Shown here piece after piece: positions 10,263-23,253 of a stretch of DNA of 64,000 nucleotides. The stretch comes from Aurelia coerulea (lineage: Eukaryota; Cnidaria; Scyphozoa; Semaeostomeae; Ulmaridae): positions 6,620,001-6,684,000 of the forward strand of contig CM076960.1 in the NCBI GenBank assembly GCA_039566865.1. Reading direction: 5' to 3'. The notes under the pieces are model-generated. The model worked only from the letters and a program-made list of their open reading frames with translations. It made no database searches and had not been told where the DNA came from. How positions within the stretch are numbered: the stretch's first letter is position 1; every line of letters starts with the position of its first letter. Both the position numbers and the translations under genes were made by a program.

Positions 10263-11947
10263 TATATATTTTACCAAGTTTTTAATGCTAATAAAATGAA
10301 GAAACAGATTATTTGCCAACTGAACACGTTTTCCTGTTCCTTGGCCTTTCAATCCATATATTTTTGAATGAGTCGTTGTGTGTATGAAAGAAGCTCTTGC
10401 TGTTGCTGCTTTAATTTTGATAGTGTTTGGATGAACATAAATAAATAATTTTAGACAACAAAATTGAAGACAAGTTTTTCAAGGAAACAAAACAGTGTCA
10501 AAGCAAATATCAGCTTTTTGCAATAAGGCTTAAAAATGAAATAAGTGGATGCTGGGGTCAGGCTTAACATAAATAACTTGCAACTTACCAAAACACTAGA
10601 AATAACTTTGTGCATTGTAGAAAATATTTTCTGCCTTGTCTGTGTTAAGACAAGAACCCTTTTTGACTTGCACCTCCTTTTCTGCCTGTAATGAGCTACA
10701 GTGCCTGCCAAAAGTCTTGGAACACCTTTCTAATTTTGCCCTGTTTTGCGATTTCCCCTTCCCCCTCAAAACAATGTGTTGCTCTGTCATGACAAAACGG
10801 GGATAACAGAACGATTCACCACTCTGATGGGATCCTGCAACAATAATCTTGCAAGTCAACATTGTTTTGTGGGTGAGGGGGTGCTGAAACTATTTGCTGA
10901 TAGAAATGTGGATTATCAAGAAATGGCCTTCAGTGTTCCAAGGACTTTTAGCAGGCATTATACGATGAAAAAGCATCAAAATAAAGCTGGGAGCAGCTGC
11001 TTAACAATTAATTTGCATATAATTGGCAATTTCTAGCCAAGCAAGAATTGTTCTTGTAAACACACAAAAACACTTGGGCAAATAAGGTCATCGCAGTAAA
11101 AGTCTTTATAAAAATCCCTTCACACTGCTTGGATGCCTTTCAGCTTGTTTATGGCAATCAAAACATGAAGACCCATTTCAGTGAACTTCACCGAATGTAA
11201 CACAACAACTGTCACTTGAAAATGCAAAGGAATTTTGTCATAAATCTGTCTTTAGCAAGCATTCACTAGCTAAAGCATTCCTGCTTTGCTTCCGAGGACC
11301 GAGCGATGTGTGGATTTTAGCTACTCTGCTGCTGATCTCTTTGAGCTTCAACACATTACTTCCTCATATCGAAGTCTGCAGCTAAGAACCAAAAAGTTAT
11401 CATGTCGAGCAATGCGGTCCATAATAAATCAGCAATCAAGATAGGAAGGCATGGCCTAAAAGAAAACGAACAGCGACTATTTTTGGCCTGTTTTTCACTT
11501 CTCGCAACTCTCGTCTTGTCTGTGCGTGCAAGGACTTGAAGAAGTTCTTCCATCGAAAAAACATATCAGAATCTTTAATCAATCTTCAAAGCAAGCTTGT
11601 AATGCCATGATGAAAGCTGAAATACTCTTGCCCTTCCTTGAATATTGCAAGGAAGATCTCCCCTATCTCTCCACAGCTTCGTACTTCGCCATCTTTAGAG
11701 AACTATCGACCGCGCGGCATAATCCGCATTACGCCACTTTATCAAACAATGAGCCCATTTTTGAACCAATCAAAATGCTCATTCACTTCTCAAACTTTCT
11801 TGAGAAGTTAGCTTGATTGGTCCAAAAACAATGAGCTTAACAAAAGAAATATCGCGCGGTCGTTCATCATATCGAGGCGGGAAAGGCTAAATGGACTTTG
11901 TTGCGCAGACTCTATACTTTCGAGGAGTTGAGTCTGCACGCAGGTTA
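10263..11947. other. Non-coding right part of the Mutator-like element
   Basis: No gene recognised. A Tc1-type end (CAGTGCCTGCCAAAAGTCTT followed by GGAACACC) lies at about 10692. The last about 100 bases are the right TIR. Confidence 0.45.
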
Positions 11948-12681
11948 GGCACGGTGCCGATTTGGAGAAATAAATGCCTCAAAATTGGCAATTTCAGATG
12001 ACGACCGTAGAACCATTTTAGACTGCAGTTTGATAAATAACATTTTACCTGCCTTTCCGACCACTCACGAATGTGAGCTTCTGGGTATCAGTGGTCCATA
12101 GGTAGTTTTATCAACATAAACAAATGCCAGACTTCCAGCTTGAGTATTTCAATGCAAACAAAATATGGAAGAAATGGTTCCTTCTGCTACTTTCCTAACA
12201 TGGTTCTAGAGTAGTGTCCAAAAAACATAGAATAACGTCGTAACGCAAAAAACAGTGAATAACCCACCTAATAGGTCATGTTCCTGACATCCTTGGCAAG
12301 GACTCCTGTAAATGTCTTGATGTGGCACGGTGTAGTTTTGGAGAAATATCCTCTTTCATCAACAGGAATCTGCGTATGAATTAGGCCATTTTTTCATGGC
12401 CACAAGAAGTCTTCGAATAGTGCTTTTTAATCAGAAAATTTCGTCGATTGATGTCTCCCAATATTCACCAACTTTTCTTCCATCAAAATCAAATAGTGGA
12501 TTTAACTGCGAACGGATGAGCTCACGCTAGAATGCAAAAGCCGATGCCCGACCCATCTAGGCCAGTTGTCTCGCTCGTTTTGAAATCTAGCTGTGAGACT
12601 GGTGATTTTGAGTGGTCAGCGGTTTGTGAAACGAAATGTCACTGTGTTTCAATCCTTTCATTGTTTACCGTAAATAAGGTG

Positions 12682-13467
12682 GGTGTCGGCGGTGGTAATC
12701 GGACAGCGGTGCTAATCGGACACTTAGGAAAACCGACATAAAAGTACGTTACAAATGAAATCCATCAAAGCGGATAATTTTTGGTATTGAAAGCTAACAT
12801 TATAGATACCAGACAACTGTACGAACAGCCTTCATGAATGTAAAATACGCTAAAGAAGTTGCTTTCATTGTGCCTGGCAGTGTAGAAGTTGTCGTTGCGA
12901 ATATCAAATCCCTGATTCAAATCTCTGAATCCGTTCCAGAAAGAAGCAAAAATTTTAAACAATCACTTAAATTGGATCTCTAGCATGTAAATGATGCATA
13001 GCATTATGCCAAAGACTTAAAACAGTTTCACTGAAGGGAGGGAGGACAGCGGATGTTATATTGAATGGTCTTAAAGGTTCATGGCGGTGGTTTTCGGACA
13101 CCAAATGAATCAATTGTTTGGGAGCATGAATAAAGGTCGGATTTGAAATTTATTTGGATTTTGACATTTCATTCATAAATATCTATACACACATCAATTG
13201 AAAATAGTGATGAGATCAACACAACATTTTACGAACGCATCTCCTAGCTTTTAGATTGTTTTGTGTCTACCGAGAGCATTACGAGAACCGACAGTCGAAC
13301 CATTGATTTTGCATTCACGAATAGAAAAAAAGACAACAAAATGGAGCAAAAGAGTTTATAGACGGAACACTTGCCAATTATAAACAGAAAATAATTTTTC
13401 TTGGCATATTCTGCATTGTGAACTCACTGTCCGAAAACCACCGCCACTGTCCGAAAACCACCGACAA
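12682..13467. mobile_element. TIR element with repeated GGTGGTTTTCGGACA motif
   Basis: The left end GTCGGCGGTGGTAATCGGAC and the right end (inverted) GTCGGTGGTTTTCGGACAGT form inverted repeats. The motif CGGTGGTTTTCGGACA also occurs at 13083 and twice at 13435-13465. No coding capacity. Class unknown. Confidence 0.45.
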
Positions 13468-13564
13468 GATCAGTCTAAATGATATCGTTGTCAAAGAAAG
13501 CAAGCAAAGTAAAAAGCCAAAACATTGCAGGAAAATATTTCCAAATACCTGTCCATTCACCTGG

Positions 13565-14771
13565 TACTTTTGATTTGTCTCTTTGATTAAATTTTCTGCT
13601 GAAAATATTTAATTTTGAAATGGTGATCGGCCGTCGTGCATTTTTGTTTAACCCTATTTTAACCGGGTAAAAAAAATGATTTTCTACCGGGGGGGGCGTT
13701 TTTCGCCCCCCCTGTTTTTCTCCGCGAGTATAAGAGCTATGACAATGAAACTTGCACTGTGTCATAATTGAACAATGGAGAATCTAAAAATAGCATCAAT
13801 CAATAAATAGTCACGTGATTGGTTGCTAGGCAACCAAAAACAATGCAAATTTTGAGAAAATCGAGCTATTTGCAGAAAAGGGCCCATTATTAGCAAATAG
13901 CTAGATAAAATTGGCAAAAAACCATCCAAATACCTGCTTGATATCATTAATTTGTAGTTTCATATGGTTTCGTACGGATATTTATGGTTTCTAATAAATT
14001 AACTAATTAAATAATGAAAATTTGATTCAATGCAAAATTGTTAGCTCAATAATTATGATTTAAAACCATTAATTTCGCATATTATTGGTGAAATCAAGTA
14101 CCTTCATCGATATTTGAGGTAATTCCATCAGTTTTGTATGAAAAATTACTCATTCATTAGGAATATGACGTCATAAAGATTGATGACGTCATAGAAATAA
14201 TAAACTGCTGATGTCAGCAAATATGAATAAATTATATATCAAATGAAAGTACTCATCGAGATGAATCGAATGGTATATATATTGTTGAGATTTAGTAACA
14301 AACGAAGAAATTAGAGCCGTTTTAAAGAATTTCTTTGTGACCACTCTCCAAATATGGGCATGTAGTGGTCACGTGGTCAACAATAGGTATTGAAATTTCT
14401 ATTTTCTGATTGCCAACTAAATTTTAGGAAAAGTCAAGAAGTTTCAGCATTGTAGGTGGCATCGTTTGGGAGCTATTAAAAAAATCCGATAGGGGGGGCG
14501 AAAAACGCCCCCCCCCCGGTTAAAATAGGGTTAAAACCAATTTGGTTAAGATTCATGATTTCATATGTGTTGATAAAAGGGTAAGTCTTTCATTTAGCAT
14601 CAAGCAGAATAACTTGGAGAGGCAACTGGTTACGCATATTGGTCTGAAATGTTCAGGATCATTTTTGCTCCCTGCTTTGTGGATTCGGGTTATAATACTT
14701 TTGCACCAGATACTAGGGATACATTGAGCGCTTAAAATCATTTTGAATAATTTCAAGTAGACCTGTTGCAT
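13565..14771 (-). pseudogene. LINE reverse transcriptase fragment split by a piggyBac-like element
   Basis: The minus strand from 14771 encodes an RT segment (SIITRIHKAGSKNDPEHFRP, then ICVTSCLSKLFCLMLNERL), matching the fingers motif FRPI-LSCLSK of non-LTR retrotransposons. It is interrupted at 14534. Beyond the inserted element, the frame resumes at 13647 with the GF-K-C-ADH motif, giving NQIGF then KQKCTTADH across the joint. This is where LINE RTs normally have GF(K/R)xxxxT(S/A)DH. Similarity is lost by about 13570. The fragment is 5' and 3' truncated and has no function left. Confidence 0.65.
13652..14530. mobile_element. PiggyBac-like non-autonomous element, TTAA duplication
   Basis: TTAA at 13648-13651 and 14531-14534 flank inverted ends CCCTATTTTAACCGG. 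Just inside each end is a G-run/C-run hairpin (GGGGGGCGTTTTTCGCCCCCC). TTAA targets with CCC-starting ends are typical of piggyBac. Length 879 bp, no transposase. It interrupts the LINE RT fragment cleanly. Confidence 0.75.
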
Positions 14772-14836
14772 GTATGGGAAGTTGTAAGGGAATATGATGC
14801 CTTATATTTTATAGACTTATGTAGCCTTGGCACTTG

Positions 14837-15906
14837 TAGACTTGCTCCAAGTCTATTCAGTGGACCATCAGCAATAAAAGAATATAATTTCTTCTGCGGG
14901 GGCGTAAGCTACTAAGGTGACGCTGCGAAGGAGAAGAGAACTTTCTCCATGTGAATAGGCACGCAGCCTTAGGGTTCACAGCAATTTAATCTTTTCTTTG
15001 TTGGTTAATTATGCGAGTCTCTTGTTTGTGCTGCAACATATAGAAAGAATTCCGTAGTATTGTAAAGTCGTCTCATGTCAAGGACCTTGATTTGAAACGC
15101 CCATGAACCACCCATATCACCAAAATCGGTATTGCAAAGTAAGCTATGGATGATCTTTGTCTGACATGAACATACAACGAGCCAAGTCGATTTCTAACAA
15201 CTACTGTACTATTCGGCCGTGATGCATTTGGCCTAAAAACATAACGACGTCTGTTGACCGTTCACAGCTACATCAGTCCACCAATTTCCATTCTTCGTTT
15301 CTACTGTTGGAAGGCTTCTACTGTTGTAAGGCTTCGTTTCCCTTGGTTCGTCAGTTTATCAGTGCTACGAGCAGCGAAGAATTCAGCAGCCAAAATTCCA
15401 CATGCAGCGCACAGCAAAGCAGCGCCATCTTTTGCGTTTTTTTTTTCTATAAATTCAATGTTAGAAATTTACAATTTACGAATTACCTAAGATTACAAAC
15501 GAGCTACCATACAATACTACAGAAACGATACCAAGGGGAGCAAAAGATCATGACTACCCCAGGGCCATCACATGAAGGAGATAAACTAAAATACAACTAA
15601 ACATATATAAGAAGCCCCCTAGCTATTCAGAAAAGAATTAGAATTGAACGATATTTTGCAAATGGAATTTTCGAATGTACTTTTGCGTTTGTATACACAA
15701 CCACAGTCACAACCCCCTTGCTATCCAGCGGACCAAAATCGGTCCGCTGAACTCATTAATATTCATGAGCCTCCAACTTAGACAAGTCTATTCAGTTTCG
15801 TTCTCACTTCTCCTTCGCAGCGTCACCTTAGTAGCTTACGCCCCCGCAGAAGAAATTATATTCTTTTATTGCTGATGGTCCACTGAATAGACTTGGAGCA
15901 AATCTA
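14837..15906. mobile_element. Mutator-like fold-back element, 9-bp duplication
   Basis: Inverted arms of about 110 bp begin TAGACTTGCTCCAAGTCTAT and include CTGCGGGGGCGTAAGC and CGCTGCGAAGGAGAAG. Flanks are TGGCACTTG (14828-14836) and TGGTACTTG (15907-15915), a 9-bp duplication with one change. No coding capacity seen. Confidence 0.7.
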
Positions 15907-16991
15907 TGGTACTTGCAAAACAAGCTTTGGTTTGGCAAACAAAGAGATGTGATTGGCGTCACAGCATGCCTTCATTGGGCATTTTAATCTGCTTTTCAAC
16001 AAAGAGGCAGCCCATTTCAATGACGTCATGGCTCATTTCTACATAAAGGTATATAATCGCATGTTTCTATCAGTATCTGCACTGACAAAGAAAGGGGACT
16101 TGCAGTGCTTAATTGCATTATATCATTTAATACTTATTTTCCAAAGCTTAAAATCTAAGGCTATCTCTAAAATATGGAATTGTGGAATTAGACAACGGAA
16201 TAATGGAATCATTCTTATGGAATGATGGAATGGCAAATATGAAAAAGTCCCATATATGTTAAATCTTGGACTATTTTTTGCTAAATATATGTAAGGAATA
16301 GTTTCACGTGCATTGCAGCAAAAAACAAGAACTTTTTATGAAAATTCAGAGAATTATGGGGCCATTCAATATTTTACAGATTCTCTAAATCATGGAATGG
16401 TGCCATATTTTCAAAATCTTGCAATATTTTCTAGCAAAACCTTCCAAATATATGTAAGGAACAGTTTCGTATGCCCAGCAGCAAAACCCTGAACTTTTTA
16501 TGAAAATTCAGATAATTATGGGGTCATTCCATATTTGAGAGGTTCTTTGAAATATGAAATGGTCCAATATCTTCAAAATCATGATCGTTCTTCATATAAA
16601 ACCTTCCCAGTTTTTTTTATATGAAAATTTCCAGCCCATGTAAGAATAGTTTGTGAAATTTCGAGTCAAAGTTTGAAATGTTTTGAAGCAATTCGATATT
16701 TAAGAATATGACCTAATAAGTTCTTTGTTTCGCTGTTGTCTGGAAGATTTCTCTCGTCTTTGGTCTAGATATTTTATTTGTATGCTAATCACGAGTCTGT
16801 CAAACAACAACCCGGAAGAGCAAAATACTAAATGGAAATGATAAAGTGAAAAGCCTAGCTGCTGTATGCAAAGTTCGCAGTTCTTGCTCAAAGAGCGATC
16901 AAGAAATGATGCTAATTCAAATATGCATAATATTTTTCAATCTAAGTTTTGTGTCATTGGAAGGTAAGTAACTATATTTGCTTTTCATACA
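15907..16991. other. Non-coding stretch with a diverged internal duplication
   Basis: Two related segments occur at about 16260-16400 and 16430-16560 (ATATATGTAAGGAATAGTTTC and ATATATGTAAGGAACAGTTTC; both then have AACTTTTTATGAAAATTCAG). No gene recognised. Confidence 0.4.
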
Positions 16992-17536
16992 GGTCAGGTT
17001 GAAAACTCGGAGATCTCGGAGATCTCGGAAATCTCGGAGATCTCGGAGATCTTGGAGAAATATCTCCGAGATTTTCAAACTCCGAGTATTTTTGTTGGCC
17101 CTATATGCATGAGTTGAAAAGTCGGAGGTATTGAAAATATTTTGAAATAACTATGAATTTTCCAGTTTATACTCTTACGTCATTTTTTTCGCCGACAGTC
17201 TATAAAAGGACCAGCCTGGAGTTCTAAAACTGATATCTCCGAAATTTTCAAACTCCGAGTTTTCGTGTTGGCCCAATATGCATAAGTCGAAACTTCGGAG
17301 ATTTCGAACATATTTTGAAACATCTGTAAATTGCCCTGTTAACGTGTGTATTTCAAAGTCGGCTATTGTTAGATATTGAAGTGAATTTGAGCACTTGAAA
17401 ATAGCATGACAAATAGAAAGAAGCAGCATCACGAAATCATAAAATTAGCATTGCCAAATTGATTGATTACAAGGTTTATAATTTTCATATTCCGTAATGA
17501 GGACAGCACAAAAGCAGCAATCTTAACTCAATTTAA

Positions 17537-18130
17537 CCCTATAGTGGTTGGGCTATCTGACACGTCCTATTTTGGTTGGGGGGGGGCAAAAAAGCCCCCC
17601 CCCCCCTACCTAACTCTTGACTGGAAATAGATAGAGCAACCAGATTTGGTGTACTAATAGCCCCAGGCATGTACTTTATGAAAATATAAAAATTAACCTA
17701 AAATTAGCCATCATTACTGCTTGTGTCAGCATTTTTCCTTGTGTAGTCAAGAAAAGTGTCAAAATCGGTCTAAATCAGGAAAAATGCGATAAAATTTAAT
17801 TTGGAGCACAATTTCCATCCAAACATGAAGATTATGATAGAATACATCAAATAGCACTACCCTACGAAATATCTTTGCAAAATTTTGCAATTTTGCTGCT
17901 TTTTTCGCGAAAATTAATATTTTAGAATTGGCGATTTTGACAGAGTCAGTTCCGGAAAATTGTCTCCCTCCCCCTCATTTGTCAAAATATTTTTGTGAAA
18001 CTTCTTGAGTCATTGCACAATAAGTATTAGCAAAAAGTCAGAAAATTTCCGGGCAATAATTGTCATACTGACAGAGTTATGACAAAAAGTCTACTAGGGG
18101 GGGCAAATTTGCCCCCCAACCAAAATAGGG
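17537..18130. mobile_element. PiggyBac-like non-autonomous element, TTAA duplication
   Basis: TTAA at 17533-17536 and 18131-18134. The right end is CCCTATTTTGGTTGGGGGGC inverted. The left end is CCCTATAGTGG with a second CCTATTTTGGTTGGGG about 30 bases in. Both have a G/C hairpin (GGGGGGCAAATTTGCCCCCC). A diverged relative of its right part is at 52601-52798. Confidence 0.7.
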
Positions 18131-18946
18131 TTAAGACTGGCGATTGACTGTAAGCTATGAATGTTTTACTTCCATAAGCTTTGATTGATGCCGGAAAACA
18201 TATACAAAGTTAAAAGCCGGGGGCTACACTCTATATTTTGGGTACTGGGGAAGTGCCAGCGGAATGTGCATCAATTTTCACAATTTTGGTATCGGAACGG
18301 TATTGATTTTCGTGATTGTGGTGAAAGAAATGGTGTTGATTTCTTGATTTTGGTATTAAGAGTGGTATCCAATTTTTTGTTCCACTTGTAACAAGAACAA
18401 AGATATAGGCCATTTGGCATTTCCCAAGAAGTGGTGTACACATTTTTTCATAAGGAAACTTTGTATAAGAAACTCAACTCTCAGATTGCCAAAAATTTTA
18501 GTAATTGCTGTACTGTTAAAATCTCTGACAACACACTCATTTTTTTATAAGTTACCTCTTATAAGTAAACTCAATTTTTCGATAGCAAAGAAACAACCCG
18601 ACTTAGATTGAAAATGCTAAGAAACTTTTGTAATTTACAGTTTAAATTTTCCTGTCGCACTCAAATTATTTTGACACTGTACCGTATAGCAACTGTTTGG
18701 AAATGATTTTGAGTGCGAATTATGTTATTACTTGTTTTGAGATCTTCCTAAGTAATTTGGGTGCCCTCTTGACAAAGCTAAATTAACTCTACACTTCCAG
18801 CGTTAGAAATATAAGAAACACGTAAGAAACTTTTGGTTGCAAAATGACCCCAGAATTTAAGAAACTGCCTACCAGCCCTATACTTGCCCAAGTCTATTTC
18901 TTATAAAAACATGAGTGTATCCGACTGTTTGACATTGTGAGAAGCA

Positions 18947-19366
18947 ACCAGCAAAGTACAATAAAGTACACGCTTCAACCACTGGCGGTAGGAAACGCTG
19001 AATTTAGAAAAAAATTTATGGTTGATATATTGACTTGTTTTCCTTCTGCGTCTACCTCTCCTGCGAAGGCGCCATTTTAATCCGATTGACATGCCGTCAA
19101 GGGCCCTACCGCAATTATGCCACTCAAACGGAAACTCCTCCTTTTCCGTTTCATTTTACCACACTTGAGTGGCATAATTACTCCAGGGCCCTGGATGTCA
19201 TGTCAATCGGATTAAAATGGCGCCTTCGCAAGGAGAGGGAGGCACCACAAGGAAAACAGGTCGATATATCACGAATGGAATGATATATTCGGATAGGAAT
19301 AACTCGATGTATCAACCAGAAAGCATTTTCTATATTAAGCGTTTCCTACCGCCCGTGCTTTAACGG
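18947..19366. repeat. Nested palindromic repeat
   Basis: The arms GGCGCCATTTTAATCCGATT (about 19067) and its inverted copy (about 19200) are part of longer inverted arms. Outer parts GGCGGTAGGAAACGCT and AGCGTTTCCTACCGCC also pair. Interior to the fold-back element at 16992-19675. Confidence 0.6.
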
Positions 19367-19683
19367 GGCAATTTACAGATGTTTCAAAATATGTTCGAAA
19401 TCTCCGACTTTTCGACTTATGCATATTGGGCCAACACGAAAACTCGGAGTTTGAAAATATCGGAGATATCAGTTTTAGAACTCCAGGCTGGTCCTTTTAT
19501 AGACTGTCGGTGAAAAAAATGACTTAAGAGTATATACCGGAAAATTCATAGTTATTTCAAAGTATTTTCAATACATCCGACTTTTCGACTTATGCATATA
19601 GGGCCAACACGAAAACTCAGAGTTTGGAAATCTCGGAGATATTTCTCCGAGATCTCCAAGTTTTCAACATGGCCATTCATACA

Positions 19684-20430
19684 AGAATAAATGAAAGATA
19701 TTTTATCATATGGGGGCATAGGCCTAAAATTCCTCCCTGCCTAATGCAAATTCCTGCCATAATAGCATAATAACCATTCTCAAATGTTAGCCAAATTCTG
19801 AAGAGAACGTACACATATTTAGATATAGTATACATATACAGACTGCTCAAAACGAAAACAAATAATTCGAGCTGTCAGCAGATTTCGAGCAGATTTCGAG
19901 CTGTCAGCAGTGGGCTCTCTAGAAAACTAGGCTTTCTTTCAGCAGATTAAAAAAAGCGAACTGGGTCAAATCCTTAGATTTTTTGGAAAATACATATGTA
20001 GGCATTGCTTTGAAAAATGTCCAAATTAGCATACAAATAGGATAGCCTTATTGCTGCTCGTGATAATTAATTGAACTGCTCTAACTTCCAGTTACATGCA
20101 TACAGTCCAAGAGTCGCATGACAATATTACACCATATTCCAACTACTGTTTGTGACCAATCATAAACTGGACTTGTACAAGCGTCTCACTTATTTTCTCC
20201 CATGTTAACTAACTAATAATTCTTTTTCTGTACAATATTTGCAGAGGGACACAAGAAGTAGCTCTCATTTGCAGCGGGCGCATCTCTCAGAATGGTTACT
20301 CTCTACTCTTTAGGACTCAAATGGAACGTTCGAACTTTAATAGGTCTGAGGAAAAGGGCACGTTGAGGTTAAAATAGGGCACGTTGAAAAATCTTGGAAG
20401 ACACAGTTCCCATGCCCCCATTGGCTCCTA
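19684..20430. other. Non-coding stretch, nothing recognised
   Basis: AT-rich. Only a short local duplication (CAGATTTCGAGC, about 19880-19905) is seen. Confidence 0.4.
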
Positions 20431-21063
20431 CTGGGAGAGTCAATAAAAAGACCCGCCTTTTGAAGCAATGCTGCTCCCTCAATATCAAAGCAATGATATT
20501 AAAAACTGTCTTGTTTTGTTCCTGATATGTCGAATTAGGTAATAGGTTCAGTAATTTATCAGGCTTTAATCGGTCATTCCAGCCCGTCGATATGAAAGAT
20601 TTTCTCCAGAAAGCCCCATTCGAAAACCTGCAAAAACGCACGAGAACGACAAACAAAATTTCTCTTTGTTTTCCTTCCTAGTAATGATGACAATCACATG
20701 CACTCATGAATTTTGTCCTCTTGGGAGAATGGAATCCCCCTGAATAAGTTATTCATATTAGGGGGCAGACATTTCCATTCCTCCAAGAGGATCAGGTGCT
20801 AAAGCGTTCTCAAGTCATTGCTGTAAAGTAAAAACATTAAGGCAACTTGCTCAGAATTTTAGCACGTTTTTCAAGGTTTCTCGAGGGAACCTTTTTTAGA
20901 CCCTTGTAAAATTTTAACGGAGCGACCGATTTCAGCTTGGAAAGATTCTGAATGTTATTGAACATTTTGGCTAATCAACTATATGTTACAAAATATTATT
21001 GCTTACATATAGTACAGGGAGTAGTAGCCTTGCAAACGCCGGGCCTTTTTCTGACTCACCGAA
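20431..21063. mobile_element. Mariner-type MITE (CCGGGTGAGTCAG family), diverged
   Basis: The left end CTGGGAGAGTCAATAAAAAG and the right end TTTTTCTGACTCACCG are diverged TIRs. The body matches 21419-22050 block by block (AATATCAAAGCAAT, CCTCTTGGGAGAATGGAATC, GTCATTGCTGTAA). Confidence 0.6.
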
Positions 21064-21418
21064 TACATCTATGGCAGATATTGCAACAAATCATCAGAAA
21101 ATACTTCTACAAACTATCAATCATTCTGGTCAAAACATTTAACCAGTTTTCAGTAAAGGTTGTTTGATTATAGGCCTTAACAAGTCAATCAATTTCATGG
21201 AATGCACCACTAATGCACCTCACCCATCTCTTGCCATTGAGTGGATATAATCACCCAAATGCAAGCCAGCCAAGGCCCAATATTCTGCTGCGTAAAGATA
21301 TATGAATAGCGCCAATAAAACGATTTTGCTAGCTGTAAATATCAATAGCTGAAAACTCTGAGACATAATGCCAGAGAATTGCAGAAGGTTGCAAGGTGCG
21401 TCTCAATTAGTGTACATA

Positions 21419-22050
21419 CCGGGTGAGTCAGAAAAAAGAATCCCCGCTTGGAAGGCAACTACTCCATGAATATCAAAGCAAAAATATTCAAAACAGTTTC
21501 GTTTTATTGCCAATATGTTAAATTAGGCTCAGTAATTTACCCGGCTCTAATCGGCTATTCCTTCCCGTGGATATAGGTGATTTTCTGCAGAAAGCCCCTT
21601 CCAAAAACCTGCAAAAACGAATGAAAACAATCAGCAAATTTTCCTACCTAAATTTGATGACACTAACATAAATTCATGTATTTTGTCCTCTTGGGAGATG
21701 GAATCCCCCTGAATAGGTCATCCATCGATACCAGGGGCAGGACTTGTTCATCCTCCTAAGACGATAACACGTGCTAAAGTGTCCACAAGTCATTGCTGTA
21801 AGGCCACTGTAAGGCAGAAATGTAAGGGAAATTTGTTCATGATTTTGGGTACGTTCTGAAGGTTTTTTGAAGAGGTTTTCTCGAGAAAATACCTGATGAT
21901 TTCAGAACGGAATGGCCGATTTCAGTCAGGTAAATTTTATAGTAGATTTGAACATTCCTAACATTAACTATATATTTGCTGATATCATTGTCTTGATATC
22001 CAGGGAGCCGTGACCTTTCAAACGAGGATTCTTTTTTCTGACACACCAGG
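21419..22050. mobile_element. Mariner-type MITE (CCGGGTGAGTCAG family), complete
   Basis: TA flanks at 21417-21418 and 22051-22052. The left end CCGGGTGAGTCAGAAAAAAG pairs with the right end CTTTTTTCTGACACACCAGG nearly perfectly. 632 bp, no coding capacity. Confidence 0.75.
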
Positions 22051-22893
22051 TAGGTCAAAGCCGCTGGCAACTTATCCAATTGAGGCAAGTAAAAACTAAA
22101 AAAATAGCTAACTGGTCGTTATGACGCTGGTCCTCCATTGTATTGAGCATCCTTCAAAAAAACTGCTGTGCAGCTACTCGTGTGCATCTAATTCAATAAT
22201 TGAGTGTTTTCTGTTGCTTGTTTTGAATTGCTTTATTTCAAGAGGCTTGTAGCATCCGCATTCCAGATGTCCAAAAAGAACGAATAGCAATGGGCTCGCA
22301 CGAAATAAGTAGCCACAATGGCAAAGCGATACTTAATTTTGCCAGAAAATGCGTCTAGTTTACCTCAGCCATAAATATGGCCGAAGATTTCGTTGATTAA
22401 AACTGCCACTGAATTAAGGACAGTCAGAAATTATGAAGCTGTGAAGAGTGAGATAACATTCACTTCTTCATTCAGAGTGAAATAATTGCCACCTTCTAAT
22501 TTCATTTGATAAGGATTTAGACACAGGCAGATAAATCCAGATTTAGAGTGGGTTTGGAAAATCTTTTTCAAAATTTCGCGTTCCCAGGCCAAATTAGAGT
22601 TCAGGATACTTTTATATCTTCAAAACATGGGCTTGGGAAAAAGGACATGGTAGCATTGTGTTGAGAAACGATATAATCAACACGTTATCGAAACAATGTT
22701 TTGAACTGTAGTCACAGCCTCAATTTATCAAGCAACATCTCTAAAGATAGTGTGGCCCTGAGTGTTGCTGCAATAACTTTGTTGATAACGCTTGATTTGA
22801 CGAATGAAAGGATATATCGAGCTGGCGAAGGATCTTTCTGTTTGCTCAAGTTGTTTTAGCAAACATTCTATTGACAGAACTCCTTTTTTGTAG
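22051..22893. other. Non-coding stretch upstream of the first lectin exon
   Basis: No exon or repeat is recognised. Probably intron, because the next exon begins with a phase-1 acceptor. Confidence 0.4.
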
Positions 22894-23253
22894 CTTCAAG
22901 TGACGAGTATGTGTTCGCGGTAACAAATACACTCTTTACTTGGTTAGAAGCAAGGACGCATTGTCTCTATGCTGGTGGTGATTTAGCAAGCATTCTCAGT
23001 ACAGAAGATAAAGTTAAAATTGACAATGTTACAAATCCTAAACACAAGTATTGGATAGGATTTAATGATCGTTCACAGGAAGGAAACTTTGTTTGGAGTG
23101 ATGGCAGTTCTGCTGGTTTGAAAGCGTGGAGCCGATCAGAACCTAATGACAGAGGGGGAGAGGACTGCACTCAATTGTTTTATGATGGTCTTCATGCAAA
23201 ATGGAATGACTTCAGTTGTTCTAAGATTTCAAGATCAATTTGTAAAATTCCAA
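22894..23253 (+). CDS. C-type lectin domain exon 1 of a modular extracellular gene
   Basis: A 360-bp exon follows acceptor TTTTTTGTAG and precedes donor GTAAGT. It starts with two bases of a split codon and ends with one, so it is a symmetric phase 1-1 exon, the usual form of shuffled extracellular domains. The translation has the C-type lectin signatures: LTW-EAR-C-like first helix (FTWLEARTHC), GGDLASI, YWIGFND, FVWSDGSS, the carbohydrate-binding EPND with GGEDC, KWNDFSC and SICKI. The four canonical cysteines are present. EPN plus WND is the mannose-type calcium/sugar site. It is homologous to the exon at 47860-48219, which has the same length and phase. The gene's start and signal peptide lie outside. 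Confidence 0.9.

Larger units (their letters stand above)
5225..11947. mobile_element. Mutator-like TIR element (6.7 kb) with 9-bp target duplication
   Basis: The left end TAGCCTGCGTGCAGACT and the right end (inverted TAACCTGCGTGCAGACT) continue as inverted repeats of about 100 bp. They are flanked by a perfect 9-bp direct repeat GGCACGGTG at 5216-5224 and 11948-11956. A 9-bp duplication is typical of Mutator-type transposons. No transposase frame is visible. The length comes largely from inserted material: a mariner-type MITE at 6870, the Penelope-like element at 8025-10260 and others. A smaller relative with the same terminus lies at 33301-34136. Confidence 0.7.
16992..19675. mobile_element. 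Fold-back element with CTCGGAGATC-rich arms, 8-bp duplication
   Basis: Arms of about 350 bp (about 16992-17345 and 19365-19675) are inverted, with ends GGTCAGGTTGAAAACTCGG and (inverted) TGGCCATGTTGAAAACTTGG. TTCATACA occurs at 16984-16991 and 19676-19683, consistent with an 8-bp target duplication (hAT-like). A tandem run of GAGATCTCG units lies at about 17008-17065. The interior holds a piggyBac-like element and a palindromic repeat. Confidence 0.6.

Noticed and set aside
16992..17345. LTR of a retrotransposon
   Set aside because: The matching copy is inverted, not direct, and there are no gag/pol frames, primer-binding site or polypurine tract.
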